From Crocinitomicaceae bacterium (GTDB lineage: Bacteria; Bacteroidota; Bacteroidia; Flavobacteriales_D; Crocinitomicaceae): 63,039 nt of DNA. The first letter of the stretch is position 1. Every line of letters starts with the position of its first letter. The stretch lies in assembly GCA_029249445.1 (NCBI GenBank), contig JAQWHI010000023.1:1-63039 (forward strand), read 5' to 3'. Shown here one piece after another: positions 26,208 to 34,450 of this stretch. The notes under the pieces were generated by a model. That model saw only the letters and a list, made by a program, of their open reading frames with translations, had not been told where the DNA came from and did no database searches. The position numbers and the translations under genes were made by a program.

Positions 26208-27343
26208 TATTGCACAATTAATTTTTTATCACAACTCCGTTCGTCATTTGTGAGATGAACAATATAAAATCCAGAAGGTAGATTTGAAATATCTATAGTT
26301 TTATTTGATTCATAAAATGTATCCAATACACTGCGCCCTTCAGTATCTACTATTTGGAGCTGTCCAGAAAACGCACCTTCGATTTTAATCGACGTATGTG
26401 CTGGGTTTGGAGTAATGGAATAATAATCAGATGTGATGTCTTCAATATCGAGGTTTCCAGTACCAAAGTCTATTGTGTATTCTCCCATTTGATTCCCCCA
26501 TCCTTCTACAATAGCGTATAATGTGTCATACCCAGCAGTCGGAAAATCTACGATTGATTGCGCTCCGCACTCCGTATTGTCATCATTTGCTGCGATAACA
26601 TTACCCCATTTGTCTTGAATAGATAGAAAAGTGTCAAACAAAGATCCACATAGAGATACTTTCAAAGAGCTACTCATAGAAGTTGCAAATTTGTAAAATA
26701 CATCTGGAGAATTGTATGCCGGATTTTGATTGCTGTAACAGAAAGAGTTATCATAGGTTTCCGAATAAGGGATTGATGGCACCAAGCGAGCATCGCTTGC
26801 ATCATCACCTATATAGCTCGAGCAATCTACACCATCTTCAATTGTGATTAAAAAGTCGGTTACCGATCCCCATGTAAATGATGAACATGGATCCAATGGG
26901 AAAGATTGCCCTTCTGCATGTATAGCTCGCATTCGAGTTTGACCTGACAAAGATGATGCAGGGATCGTTAAAACATAGTTAGCTGTCGTCATTGGTGGTG
27001 TTCCAGACCATGTGAAAATTGATTCCGTCTCTTCAAATATGTTATTTGCATTAAAATCAATCCAAATTTCACCAATACTATTGAAATTCCCACCGCAGGT
27101 TCCGAATTTAATTGTCATTACATAACTTGCTCCTGCACTTACTGTTGTCGTTTCTGAGAAATATTCTTGCACGCCAGTCACTCCTGGACATCCTACGAAA
27201 TTAATGCCTCCCGAAGTACCAACAAGCTGAAGTGTTTCAAGATTGGAATCTATCGTTGACGATGGACCACCTGACACACAATATTGACTGTGAATATTGT
27301 GTAGAAGGCCATGAAATAAAAAGATGAGTAGTATTTTATGCAT
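26207..27343 (-). CDS. Secreted GEVED-domain protein with T9SS tail, first gene of the Kelch run
   Basis: 378 residues with a signal peptide. The first half is a GEVED beta-sandwich, seen in SIGEIWIDFNANNIFEETE; the second half (about residues 175-290) resembles a pre-peptidase C-terminal-type jelly roll, with DDASDARLVPSIPYSETYDN and AANDDNTECGAQSIVDF; then TPNPAHTSI and a basic end for T9SS sorting. No catalytic domain is visible, so it is probably a binding or structural surface protein. Its stop codon and the Kelch 1 start share a base. No clear promoter box was found upstream. Confidence 0.83.
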   Translation of the reverse strand: MHKILLIFLFHGLLHNIHSQYCVSGGPSSTIDSNLETLQLVGTSGGINFVGCPGVTGVQEYFSETTTVSAGASYVMTIKFGTCGGNFNSIGEIWIDFNANNIFEETESIFTWSGTPPMTTANYVLTIPASSLSGQTRMRAIHAEGQSFPLDPCSSFTWGSVTDFLITIEDGVDCSSYIGDDASDARLVPSIPYSETYDNSFCYSNQNPAYNSPDVFYKFATSMSSSLKVSLCGSLFDTFLSIQDKWGNVIAANDDNTECGAQSIVDFPTAGYDTLYAIVEGWGNQMGEYTIDFGTGNLDIEDITSDYYSITPNPAHTSIKIEGAFSGQLQIVDTEGRSVLDTFYESNKTIDISNLPSGFYIVHLTNDERSCDKKLIVQ

Positions 27344-27523
27344 AGAAGAAGTAGTGTATTTCTGGGGAAGTTACAAAATATTTGGTAAAGTTGGTGGTTC
27401 GTTCTTCAGCAGGGCGCAGACAAAATTTATTCAATAGTATGTGGTTAACAACTTTTAATAGTATTAATTGGATAAATAAAAAATGATTGCAAAATTGCAG
27501 TGAACCATTCAACCAAATGAAGC
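27344..27523. other. AT-rich intergenic region between the GEVED gene and a small protein gene
   Basis: 180 bases without a longer frame. It must contain the minus-strand promoter of the Kelch run and the plus-strand promoter of the small gene at 27524. I see no full TAnnTTTG match and no strong hairpin. A short palindrome TGCAAAATTGCA near 27487-27498 is too common to interpret. Confidence 0.5.
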
Positions 27524-27694
27524 ATGCAGACAGAGACTACACTACAAGAAGAAATTCAAAAATTAGAAAACCAACTAACTGGAGATATGTTTAAGGATAT
27601 GGAAGTTAAGGATCAAATCCACAATTTACAAATGAAGTTAAAGGGAGTCAAACCTATGGACAGTCATTTTGACTGCGTTGGTTGTGGCTCTTAG
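27524..27694 (+). CDS. Small 56-residue protein ending in CVGCGS
   Basis: A short complete frame: MQTETTLQEEIQKLENQLTG, a helical charged stretch with DMFKDMEVKDQIHNLQMKLKG, then KPMDSHFDCVGCGS and a TAG stop. The first 44 residues look like one or two amphipathic helices, possibly a coiled-coil hairpin; the tail has a CxxC pair that could bind zinc or form a disulfide. Codon use is typical of the window, and the frame is the only sensible one in a 395-base gap. I believe small proteins of this form occur in other Flavobacteriales but cannot verify that here. The role is unknown. Confidence 0.62.
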   Translation: MQTETTLQEEIQKLENQLTGDMFKDMEVKDQIHNLQMKLKGVKPMDSHFDCVGCGS

Positions 27695-27739
27695 TGACCC
27701 GCCGTCAGTCTCTTATTTTCAAAGATCAATACTCTAAAT

Positions 27740-28387
27740 TTATTGCGAAAAGGCATACATTAAAATGTTTGCACCCATTCTGAGGGCTTCTTGCCTTTTG
27801 TTGGGCTGATCATTATGTACTTCAGAGTTCTCCCATCCATCACTTAAATCTGTCTCATAGGTATACAAGCAGACCAATCTCCCATCGATTATGATGCCAT
27901 AAGCTTGAGGTCTTTTTCCATCGTGCTCGTGTATTTTTGGGAGTCCATTGAACTCGTATTTTTGATGGAAAATTTCATGGTCAAACGGCAGTTCCACCAT
28001 TTCATGATCTGGAAACACTTTTTGTAGTTCCACACGAATAAATTTATCCATTCCGTAGTTGTCGTCAATGTGTAAAAAACCGCCTCCCAGCACATAGGTG
28101 CGTAGGTTTTCAGCATCGCTTGCAGAGAAGACAACATTTCCGTGACCTGTCATGTGAACATATGGATATAGAAATAAATCAGGGCTTCCAACTTCTACAT
28201 ACGGGGTCTCTTTTGCTATTGTCGTTCCAAGGTTGACATTACAGAAATCAACAAGATTAGGCAGTGCTGTAGGGTTGGCGTAGTAATCTCCCCCTCCAGA
28301 ATATTTTAAAACGGCCAATTGGTAACTGGTTTGACCAAACACAGTCTGTGTTGTAAGATATAAAACAATGATTAGAATAAATTTCAT
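27740..28387 (-). CDS. DUF4159 family exported protein
   Basis: 215 residues with a signal peptide. The body, LAVLKYSGGGDYYANPTALPNL, VVFSASDAENLRTYVLGGGFLHIDDNYG, and the Y...R-KRQEALRMGANI end, is the DUF4159 pattern. The fold is related to class I glutamine-amidotransferase-like domains, but the enzyme Cys is not evident, so a binding rather than catalytic role seems likely. It overlaps the rsmE stop by four bases (ATGA) and ends the minus-strand run from pepT. Confidence 0.83.
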   Translation of the reverse strand: MKFILIIVLYLTTQTVFGQTSYQLAVLKYSGGGDYYANPTALPNLVDFCNVNLGTTIAKETPYVEVGSPDLFLYPYVHMTGHGNVVFSASDAENLRTYVLGGGFLHIDDNYGMDKFIRVELQKVFPDHEMVELPFDHEIFHQKYEFNGLPKIHEHDGKRPQAYGIIIDGRLVCLYTYETDLSDGWENSEVHNDQPNKRQEALRMGANILMYAFSQ

Positions 28388-29079
28388 CCAATAAGAAGTT
28401 TAGCATTCATACAAGCGAATAGAGCAGCTGTTTCCGTTCGCAATCTGTTTTCTCCTAAAGTAATTGTTTTGTAGTCATTTTCCAATGCGATCTCTATTTC
28501 ATCTTCTGAGAAATCTCCCTCAGGACCGATCAAAATAGGGCAGTCCGCAGCTCGGAAGATATCTGAGAGTTTTGAGCGCTCCATGTCGTAACAATGAGCG
28601 ATTAAACCTCCTGGATTGGATTCGATAAAATTCTTTACGTTGACAAGCGCGTTAATTTTAGGTAAGTAGAGTCGATGCGATTGCTTCATTGCAGAAATGG
28701 CTTTTCTTCTAAGGCGTTCTGATTTAATTTTTATCCGTTCTGAATTTTTGCATTGAATTAAAGATATTTCTGTTATCCCTATCTCAGTTGCCTTTTCAAT
28801 AAACCATTCCAAACGATCCATTTGCTTTGTAGGGCCGATAGCGATATGAATTTCATACGCTGGTTTTTTCGCTTTTTTCTCCTCAAGAATAAATAATTCA
28901 CAATGCTTTGGATGACTCTTAACAATTTTGCATTCAAACAAGCTTCCTAATCCATTTAGAACACCAATAACTGCCCCCTCATTCATACGAAGTACGCGCG
29001 AGATGTGTTTGGATTCTTCTTCACTCAGTTGATGAGAAGAATTTTGGGATGAGATATTTGGATCATAAAATAAGCGCAT
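28384..29079 (-). CDS. rsmE: 16S rRNA (uracil(1498)-N(3))-methyltransferase
   Basis: 231 residues, normal length. RsmE methylates N3 of U1498 in 16S rRNA using S-adenosylmethionine. The SPOUT-fold knot is evident in ILIGPEGDFSEDEI and ITLGENRLRTETAALFA; the family segment GPTKQMDRLEWFIEKATEIGI is intact, as is the N-terminal PUA-like part. Its start shares one base with the holA stop (TAATG), indicating coupling. Confidence 0.93.
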   Translation of the reverse strand: MRLFYDPNISSQNSSHQLSEEESKHISRVLRMNEGAVIGVLNGLGSLFECKIVKSHPKHCELFILEEKKAKKPAYEIHIAIGPTKQMDRLEWFIEKATEIGITEISLIQCKNSERIKIKSERLRRKAISAMKQSHRLYLPKINALVNVKNFIESNPGGLIAHCYDMERSKLSDIFRAADCPILIGPEGDFSEDEIEIALENDYKTITLGENRLRTETAALFACMNAKLLIG

Positions 29080-30077
29080 TAGTGCATCAATTTGAAGGTC
29101 ATTTCTTTCATTAGTTGTCCGTGTGTAAAGGACGAATTATTAATTCCTTTTGATTTTAGATCGTATTCGTGCAATATGGCGATATTTGCTGCAATCTTTT
29201 TGGGATTATAAATTTGGGCTGAATTTAGCATTTGACCTGCAACAAATGGGTGAACACGCAGCGCAGAAGCAATTGCTTCTTTTGACTTGTTCTGAAGAAA
29301 ATGAATTTTCATCAATCGAGAAAAGTGATTGTACAAGTTTGAAACAACCATTATTATTGATGTTGCCTTCGGGTTGTGATCGAAGTAATCGACAATTTTA
29401 TTGGCTTTTGACACATCTCTTGCGCCGATTGCATTGATTAATTCAAAAATATTGTAGTCTTTTGAAATACCAATATTTTCTTCAATGTGAATTTCATTTA
29501 TGGTTGTGCCCTTCTCAACAAGAATCTGGAGTTTATCAAGTTCGTTGCAAATTTTGCTCAAATCGTTTCCTAAAAATTCAGCAATCAGCATCGCTGCTTT
29601 CGGAGTAATGCCGTAACCACTCGACTTAACAAATGATTCAATCCAGTTTGATAATTTGTATTCCGGAACTTTGTCTGATTTAAAAACAATACCATTTTTT
29701 TCTACTGCTTTTATTGCTTTCTTTCTGGAATCGTAGTTTTTGTACTTGTAGTTGACAACGAATATTGTCTGATCAGAGGGAGATTCGAAATAAGGTTTTA
29801 AGTCTTCAATTCCACGAAAATTTTGTGCTTCCTTAAGAATCACTAACCTTCGCTGTGCCATCATAGGATAGCCTTTAGCTTCTGCCATGATGCTCCGCGC
29901 ATCTGAGTCTTTTCCATAGAGAATACTTTGATTAAAATCACGCTCGTGATCTTCAAGTGCATGTTCAATTATTGCGTTGGTAATCACGTCAATAAAATGT
30001 GTTTCCTCACCATGTAGGAAATATATTTTTTCGAATTTCTTTGACTCGATATTTTTTATGATGAGTTTGTAGTCCAT
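29079..30077 (-). CDS. holA: DNA polymerase III subunit delta
   Basis: 332 residues. The delta subunit of the clamp loader opens the beta sliding clamp. Recognised from the N-terminal YFLHGEETHFIDVI, the RRLVILKEAQNFR segment, the sensor-like FLGNDLSKICNELDKL and the C-terminal helical collar with LYNHFSRLMKIHFL. It starts directly beside the pepT stop (the two abut) and is coupled to rsmE downstream. Confidence 0.9.
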   Translation of the reverse strand: MDYKLIIKNIESKKFEKIYFLHGEETHFIDVITNAIIEHALEDHERDFNQSILYGKDSDARSIMAEAKGYPMMAQRRLVILKEAQNFRGIEDLKPYFESPSDQTIFVVNYKYKNYDSRKKAIKAVEKNGIVFKSDKVPEYKLSNWIESFVKSSGYGITPKAAMLIAEFLGNDLSKICNELDKLQILVEKGTTINEIHIEENIGISKDYNIFELINAIGARDVSKANKIVDYFDHNPKATSIIMVVSNLYNHFSRLMKIHFLQNKSKEAIASALRVHPFVAGQMLNSAQIYNPKKIAANIAILHEYDLKSKGINNSSFTHGQLMKEMTFKLMH

Positions 30078-31325
30078 TTATTTATGATTCGTCCATATTT
30101 GCGACAATTCAACCAAAGTCGCAACTGCTTTTTCCATATCTTGAACACTCACATATTCATGACGTGAATGGATTGCCATTTCGCCGGTGAAAATGTTCGG
30201 GCATGGTAGCCCCATGAAGGAGAGTCGCGACCCGTCAGTTCCGCCGCGTATTATCGCAGGGAGGGCCATAACTCCTGCTTTCTCCATTGCGGAAATTGCA
30301 TATTCAGTAACAAACGGAACATTCTTTATGATTTCTTTCATATTTCTGTATTGCTCGGTTACTTCGAATTGATAATTCAATGCAGGATAATTCGACAATG
30401 TTTCCTTCAGTATATTTTCTAATCGTTCTTCATAGTCTGCGAGTTTAGCTGTATCATGGTCTCTAATAATAAACGATACACTTGACTCTTCCATACCACC
30501 TGTAAATGTATGAGGATGTACGAATCCCTCACGTCCGCTCGTTGTTTCGGGCGACCAACTATCCTTTGGCAATGCTGCAATAAATTCTGAAACTACTTTC
30601 ATTGCATTTACCATTTTATTTTTGGCATATCCTGGATGGGCGGAAATACCTTGAACAGTTATTTTGACTCCATCAGCTGAGAAACTTTCGTCCTCCAAAG
30701 AACCTAGAATACCACCGTCCAGTGTGTAACCGTAATCGGCATTTAATTTTTCCATGTCCAAATGATCCACACCCCGCCCAACTTCTTCGTCAGGAGTAAA
30801 GAGTATCCGGATTGTTGGGTGCTTAATTTCTGGATTTGAAGTTAAATGATGCACCAAATCCATGATAATCGCAACGCCTGCTTTGTCGTCAGCTCCAAGC
30901 AGTGTCAATCCACTTGCAGTGATTAAATCATCTCCAATTTTTTCTTTCAAGTACGGATGTTTTTCCGTTGTAATAATTTGATTTGTGTCGTCTGGAAGCG
31001 TAATTGGCGAACCGTCATAATTTCGATGGACAATAGGCTTGACATTTTTTCCTGTCACATCTGGAGCAGTATCCATGTGTGAGCAAAAACAAATTACAGG
31101 TAAATCTCTATTTTCCGTATTGTTTGGAAGTGTTCCATACACATATCCCCATTCGTCCATTTCCGCATCGTTAACACCCATTTCGAGAAGTTCACGAACC
31201 AATTCGCGTCCCAAGTCTTTCTGAATTTCAGTTGAGGGAAAGCTTGTGGAATTTGGGTCAGCAGTCGTATCGATTTTTGCGTATTTAATAAAACGGGATT
31301 CAACCGTGGAGATGTAATTGTTCAT
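30078..31325 (-). CDS. pepT: Peptidase T (tripeptide aminopeptidase)
   Basis: 415 residues, an M20B metallopeptidase. It removes N-terminal residues from tripeptides in the cytoplasm. The two-zinc site is intact: CSHMDTAPD, TLLGADDKAGVA, FTPDEEVGRG and HSRHEY, and the dimerisation-lid segment SAHPGYAKNKMVNA is present. The start is preceded by a TACTTTTG -7 box at 31342-31349. Confidence 0.94.
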   Translation of the reverse strand: MNNYISTVESRFIKYAKIDTTADPNSTSFPSTEIQKDLGRELVRELLEMGVNDAEMDEWGYVYGTLPNNTENRDLPVICFCSHMDTAPDVTGKNVKPIVHRNYDGSPITLPDDTNQIITTEKHPYLKEKIGDDLITASGLTLLGADDKAGVAIIMDLVHHLTSNPEIKHPTIRILFTPDEEVGRGVDHLDMEKLNADYGYTLDGGILGSLEDESFSADGVKITVQGISAHPGYAKNKMVNAMKVVSEFIAALPKDSWSPETTSGREGFVHPHTFTGGMEESSVSFIIRDHDTAKLADYEERLENILKETLSNYPALNYQFEVTEQYRNMKEIIKNVPFVTEYAISAMEKAGVMALPAIIRGGTDGSRLSFMGLPCPNIFTGEMAIHSRHEYVSVQDMEKAVATLVELSQIWTNHK

Positions 31326-31341
31326 GTATTTTGTTTAAACT

Positions 31342-31349
31342 CAAAAGTA
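31342..31349 (-). promoter_or_regulatory. -7 box TACTTTTG for pepT
   Basis: An exact TAnnTTTG match on the minus strand, 16 bases before the pepT start. The only upstream TTTTG is 12 bases away, shorter than the usual 17-21, so strength is uncertain. It lies between pepT and the ndk terminator, consistent with a fresh transcript start. Confidence 0.5.
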
Positions 31350-31369
31350 ATAATTATGGGGCAAAAAAA

Positions 31370-31396
31370 AAGCCTCAACATCATTTGTCGAGGCTT
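31370..31396 (-). terminator. Terminator of ndk
   Basis: On the minus strand a perfect 7-bp stem (AAGCCTC / GAGGCTT) is followed by an unbroken T tract nine bases long. It is 21 bases after the ndk stop codon and separates ndk from pepT. Confidence 0.85.
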
Positions 31397-31417
31397 CTTG
31401 TATAAAGTGTATCGTTC

Positions 31418-31837
31418 TTAAAAAATTTCAGCTCCTGTGAAGTGGAAATTTCCTTCGATTGCAGCATTTTCATCAGAATCAGAACCATGAACAGCATTCC
31501 TTCCTTTGGATTCGGCATACTTTGAACGAATTGTTCCTTCTTCTGCTTCTGAAGGGTCTGTAGCGCCAATAAGTGTTCTAAAGTCTACAACTGCATTGTC
31601 TTTCTCAAGGATTGCAGCGATGATAGGACCAGAAGTCATGTATTCTACCAATTCCGCATAGAATGGACGTTCTGCGTGTACTGCATAAAATTCTTTAGCT
31701 TGACTTTCCGTCAATTGAGTGTACTTCATTGCTTTAATTGAAAATCCAGCATCAGTAATCATTTGAAGGATGTTTCCGATATTCCCGTTCTCGATTGAGT
31801 CAGGCTTAAGCATTGTAAACGTTCTATTTGTAGCCAT
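31418..31837 (-). CDS. ndk: Nucleoside diphosphate kinase
   Basis: 139 residues. It equilibrates nucleoside di- and triphosphates with a phospho-His intermediate. The start [15 protein letters not shown], the active-site [13 protein letters not shown] (catalytic His) and the terminal FHFTGAEIF are as expected. It has its own promoter and terminator, so it is monocistronic. Confidence 0.95.
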   Translation of the reverse strand: MATNRTFTMLKPDSIENGNIGNILQMITDAGFSIKAMKYTQLTESQAKEFYAVHAERPFYAELVEYMTSGPIIAAILEKDNAVVDFRTLIGATDPSEAEEGTIRSKYAESKGRNAVHGSDSDENAAIEGNFHFTGAEIF

Positions 31838-31863
31838 TGTGTTTATATTTCAAAAATTTTGCG

Positions 31864-31898
31864 CAAAGTTACACAATTAATGGAAAGGGAGGCAAAAA
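31864..31898 (-). promoter_or_regulatory. ndk promoter: TTTTTG - 21 bases - TAACTTTG
   Basis: On the minus strand, TTTTTG (31893-31898) and TAACTTTG (31864-31871) match both Bacteroidota elements with 21 bases between, leaving a leader of about 23 bases. It is among the clearest promoters in the window. It lies just beyond the ZIP operator on the other side, so the two divergent promoters are close neighbours. Confidence 0.72.
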
Positions 31899-31908
31899 CT
31901 TTAATGGC

Positions 31909-31934
31909 AATTTGTTAGATTTGTCTAACAAATT
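31909..31934 (+). promoter_or_regulatory. Perfect 11-bp-arm palindromic operator overlapping the -7 box of the ZIP transporter gene
   Basis: AATTTGTTAGA and TCTAACAAATT are exact reverse complements separated by TTTG. Inside the left arm and spacer sits TAGATTTG (31916-31923), an exact TAnnTTTG -7 element. A dimeric repressor bound here would block the promoter directly. The TTAGA...TCTAA core resembles DtxR/MntR-family operators, which fits a metal transporter downstream. The regulator itself is not in the window, so its identity is inferred. Confidence 0.72.
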
Positions 31935-31952
31935 AAAAAGAAAGCCAAAAAA

Positions 31953-32816
31953 ATGGTTGTATCAATAGCTTTGCAAGCAGATATTGGATGGTATGATAGT
32001 TTAGTTGCTTACCTCGGATCAATTGATCCTGTTTTGGCGGCTTTTTATGCGACCTCATTTACCTGGCTTTTGACTGCAGCCGGAGCATCACTTGTATTCT
32101 TTTTTAAGACCTTACATCGGGGGGTGCTTGACGCGATGCTTGGTTTTACAGGTGGCGTTATGGTAGCCGCTAGCTTTTGGTCTCTTTTAAGCCCTGCAAT
32201 TGAGATGTCTGAGAAACTCTACCCATCGATGTCCTGGATGCCGGCTGCAGTAGGTTTTTTAGTTGGTGCTTTGTTTTTATTTGGATTGGATAAGGTGATG
32301 CCTCATTTGCACATTAACTTTAGAGAGGACGAAAAAGAGGGAGTCAAAACAGATTGGCACAAAACAACCTTATTGGTTCTCGCGATTACGCTCCATAATA
32401 TTCCTGAAGGACTCGCAGTAGGTGTATTGTTCGGAGCCGCTGGAATGGGTATTGGTGGGGCAACAATAGCAGGGGCCGTAGCTTTGGCGATTGGAATAGG
32501 GATTCAGAATTTCCCTGAAGGATTTGCTGTGGCTATGCCACTCAGACGTCAAGGAGTTAGTCGGAGAAAAAGTTTTTGGTACGGTCAAATGTCTGCAATT
32601 GTAGAGCCGATTTTTGGTGTCCTTGGTGCTATGGCGGTTATTTATATGGAACCAATATTGCCGTTTGCATTGGCTTTTGCTGCTGGTGCAATGATTTATG
32701 TTGTTATTGAGGAGGTTATCCCAGAAACGCAGCGAGATAAATTTACAGATGTTGCAGTTTTGGGATTCATAGGAGGATTTCTTGTTATGATGATTCTTGA
32801 TGTTGGATTAGGATGA
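31953..32816 (+). CDS. ZIP family divalent metal transporter
   Basis: 287 residues with about eight transmembrane helices. The metal-path motifs of helices IV and V are intact: HNIPEGLAVG and QNFPEGFAVA, with VIEEVIPE in helix VI. The cytoplasmic loop HLHINFREDEKEG holds two His residues. It belongs to the GufA-like branch, which moves zinc, manganese or iron into the cytoplasm. It is transcribed alone, 19 bases after a palindromic operator that covers its promoter, so expression is probably repressed when the metal is plentiful. Confidence 0.9.
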   Translation: MVVSIALQADIGWYDSLVAYLGSIDPVLAAFYATSFTWLLTAAGASLVFFFKTLHRGVLDAMLGFTGGVMVAASFWSLLSPAIEMSEKLYPSMSWMPAAVGFLVGALFLFGLDKVMPHLHINFREDEKEGVKTDWHKTTLLVLAITLHNIPEGLAVGVLFGAAGMGIGGATIAGAVALAIGIGIQNFPEGFAVAMPLRRQGVSRRKSFWYGQMSAIVEPIFGVLGAMAVIYMEPILPFALAFAAGAMIYVVIEEVIPETQRDKFTDVAVLGFIGGFLVMMILDVGLG

Positions 32817-32906
32817 TGAAATAACTATATATTTTTTCGAGTTGAGTACAATCATTCGGTGTGAATTTGATGAACGAGGTGTGAGTTTTATGAAATTTTA
32901 TTCCCC

Positions 32907-32936
32907 TTTTGTTCTCCAGAATTTCTCGTAAATTTA
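32907..32936 (+). promoter_or_regulatory. Candidate promoter for the outer-membrane barrel gene
   Basis: TTTTG (32907-32911), 17 bases, then TAAATTTA (32929-32936), which matches seven of eight positions of the -7 consensus. It sits 24 bases before the start codon at 32960. Confidence 0.4.
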
Positions 32937-32959
32937 AGATTCTTAAGAAGGTTTGTTCT

Positions 32960-34450
32960 ATGAAATTTATTGTTTTTCTTACTTTTTGGGTGCTCTCTTC
33001 TGGTTTTTTGAAAGCTCAAACTCAAGGTGCCTCTTATACAGATGTTGGAAGGGGAGTAGCTACAACATTTGTCACAGACTATCATGCGCTTGGCATCAAC
33101 ACTTCGGCTCTTGGGATACCCAATCGATATGGGAAAAAGTTCACCACAGGAATGACCGAATTTAATCTTGGATTGTACTCGGATTCCTTATCAGTGGATC
33201 GATTAAAAAGTTTATATGGGGCAATTCGTGACCAAGTTACTGGTAAAGAGATTCCGCAATCGACATGGCAAGAACAGAAAAACAATGCCCAAGATTATGT
33301 GCTTTCAGGACTTTCAATTGATGCGAGTTACAATTGGTTTGGTTGGTCGTATCAAGGCAAACGTTTCGGAGGTATTGCTTTGAGTATTAGTGAGCATTAT
33401 AATTGGTATTCTCGGTTGAACCAGTCCACCAGTGATATTATTTTTCAAGGGAAATTGTCATCCTATTTTGATTCGTTAACGGTTGTGTTTGGGACGGATA
33501 CATCAATGATTCAAAATACAGGGACACTAACTCAAGATACATTGGATAATGTCATTGAGGGTACAGTGTCGGTTCCACTGAACTTAAGTGGATTAACAAA
33601 TGGATCAAATATCAGGTTTACATGGAACCGCCATTACAACATTGGCTATGGTCGAAAAGTATTTGGTAACGATTCTGTGTTTGCTGTTTATGCAGGGATT
33701 GGAGGTCGATTTATACAGTCAATGGCTATGGTGGATTTAATTTCTGATGACAATGGAATTCGGATGAACTCTTCTATTTCTCCGGGATTCAATTTAAATT
33801 ATGGTTCAATAGCCAATTTAAATCCATCCTCGTTTTATCAAACAGGTGGAATTCCAATCCCTGTTGGAACTGGATATGGTGTTGATGTTTCTGCGAGTGT
33901 TAAAATGTTCGGAATGTTCACTATTGCAGCATCAGTCAACAACCTAGGAGCTGTAAAGTACAAAAGGAATGTTTATAGTGTAAGGGATACCTTGGTTTCA
34001 AATATGTCGTTGTCCGGACTGGATGATGTAAATATCACTAATTCTTTAAGTCCAATGTTTGAGGAGGGGGGATTTCTTTCCCTTGAGGGTAAGGAGAGTT
34101 ATACGGTCAAAAATGCGGCTAACTTTAGGTTAGGAGCAAGTCTCGATTTGGGAAAGTTTGCAAGTTTGGGTTTTGATCTTGTGGCTCCATTTGATTCGGG
34201 TATACCAGGAAGTATAGTAAATCCAATTTACTCTGTTGGTATGGACCTGAATGTTGTTAAGTGGCTCACATTGAGTGCTGGCTATTTTGGTGGAGGGATT
34301 TACAAAGACAATATTCCAGTTGGGATTAATTTTGTTTTTGGGGATGGTACTTATGAATTTGGCATTTCATCAAGAGATGCGATTACATTCTTCTTGAATG
34401 ATTCCAATAGTATTTCAACGGCTTTCGGATTTGCTCGAGTTCGATTTTAG
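32960..34450 (+). CDS. Outer-membrane beta-barrel protein, DUF5723-like
   Basis: 496 residues from the ATG at 32960, which opens a signal peptide ending LKAQ; a longer frame starts at a non-ATG codon 17 codons upstream. The rest is a series of amphipathic strands with many Tyr/Asn-rich turns, closing with ...FGFARVRF, an aromatic C-terminal residue as in BAM-assembled barrels. The layout resembles DUF5723 proteins. Function unknown; there is no plug or TonB box visible. It ends with a four-base convergent overlap with the Nudix gene. Confidence 0.68.
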   Translation: MKFIVFLTFWVLSSGFLKAQTQGASYTDVGRGVATTFVTDYHALGINTSALGIPNRYGKKFTTGMTEFNLGLYSDSLSVDRLKSLYGAIRDQVTGKEIPQSTWQEQKNNAQDYVLSGLSIDASYNWFGWSYQGKRFGGIALSISEHYNWYSRLNQSTSDIIFQGKLSSYFDSLTVVFGTDTSMIQNTGTLTQDTLDNVIEGTVSVPLNLSGLTNGSNIRFTWNRHYNIGYGRKVFGNDSVFAVYAGIGGRFIQSMAMVDLISDDNGIRMNSSISPGFNLNYGSIANLNPSSFYQTGGIPIPVGTGYGVDVSASVKMFGMFTIAASVNNLGAVKYKRNVYSVRDTLVSNMSLSGLDDVNITNSLSPMFEEGGFLSLEGKESYTVKNAANFRLGASLDLGKFASLGFDLVAPFDSGIPGSIVNPIYSVGMDLNVVKWLTLSAGYFGGGIYKDNIPVGINFVFGDGTYEFGISSRDAITFFLNDSNSISTAFGFARVRF

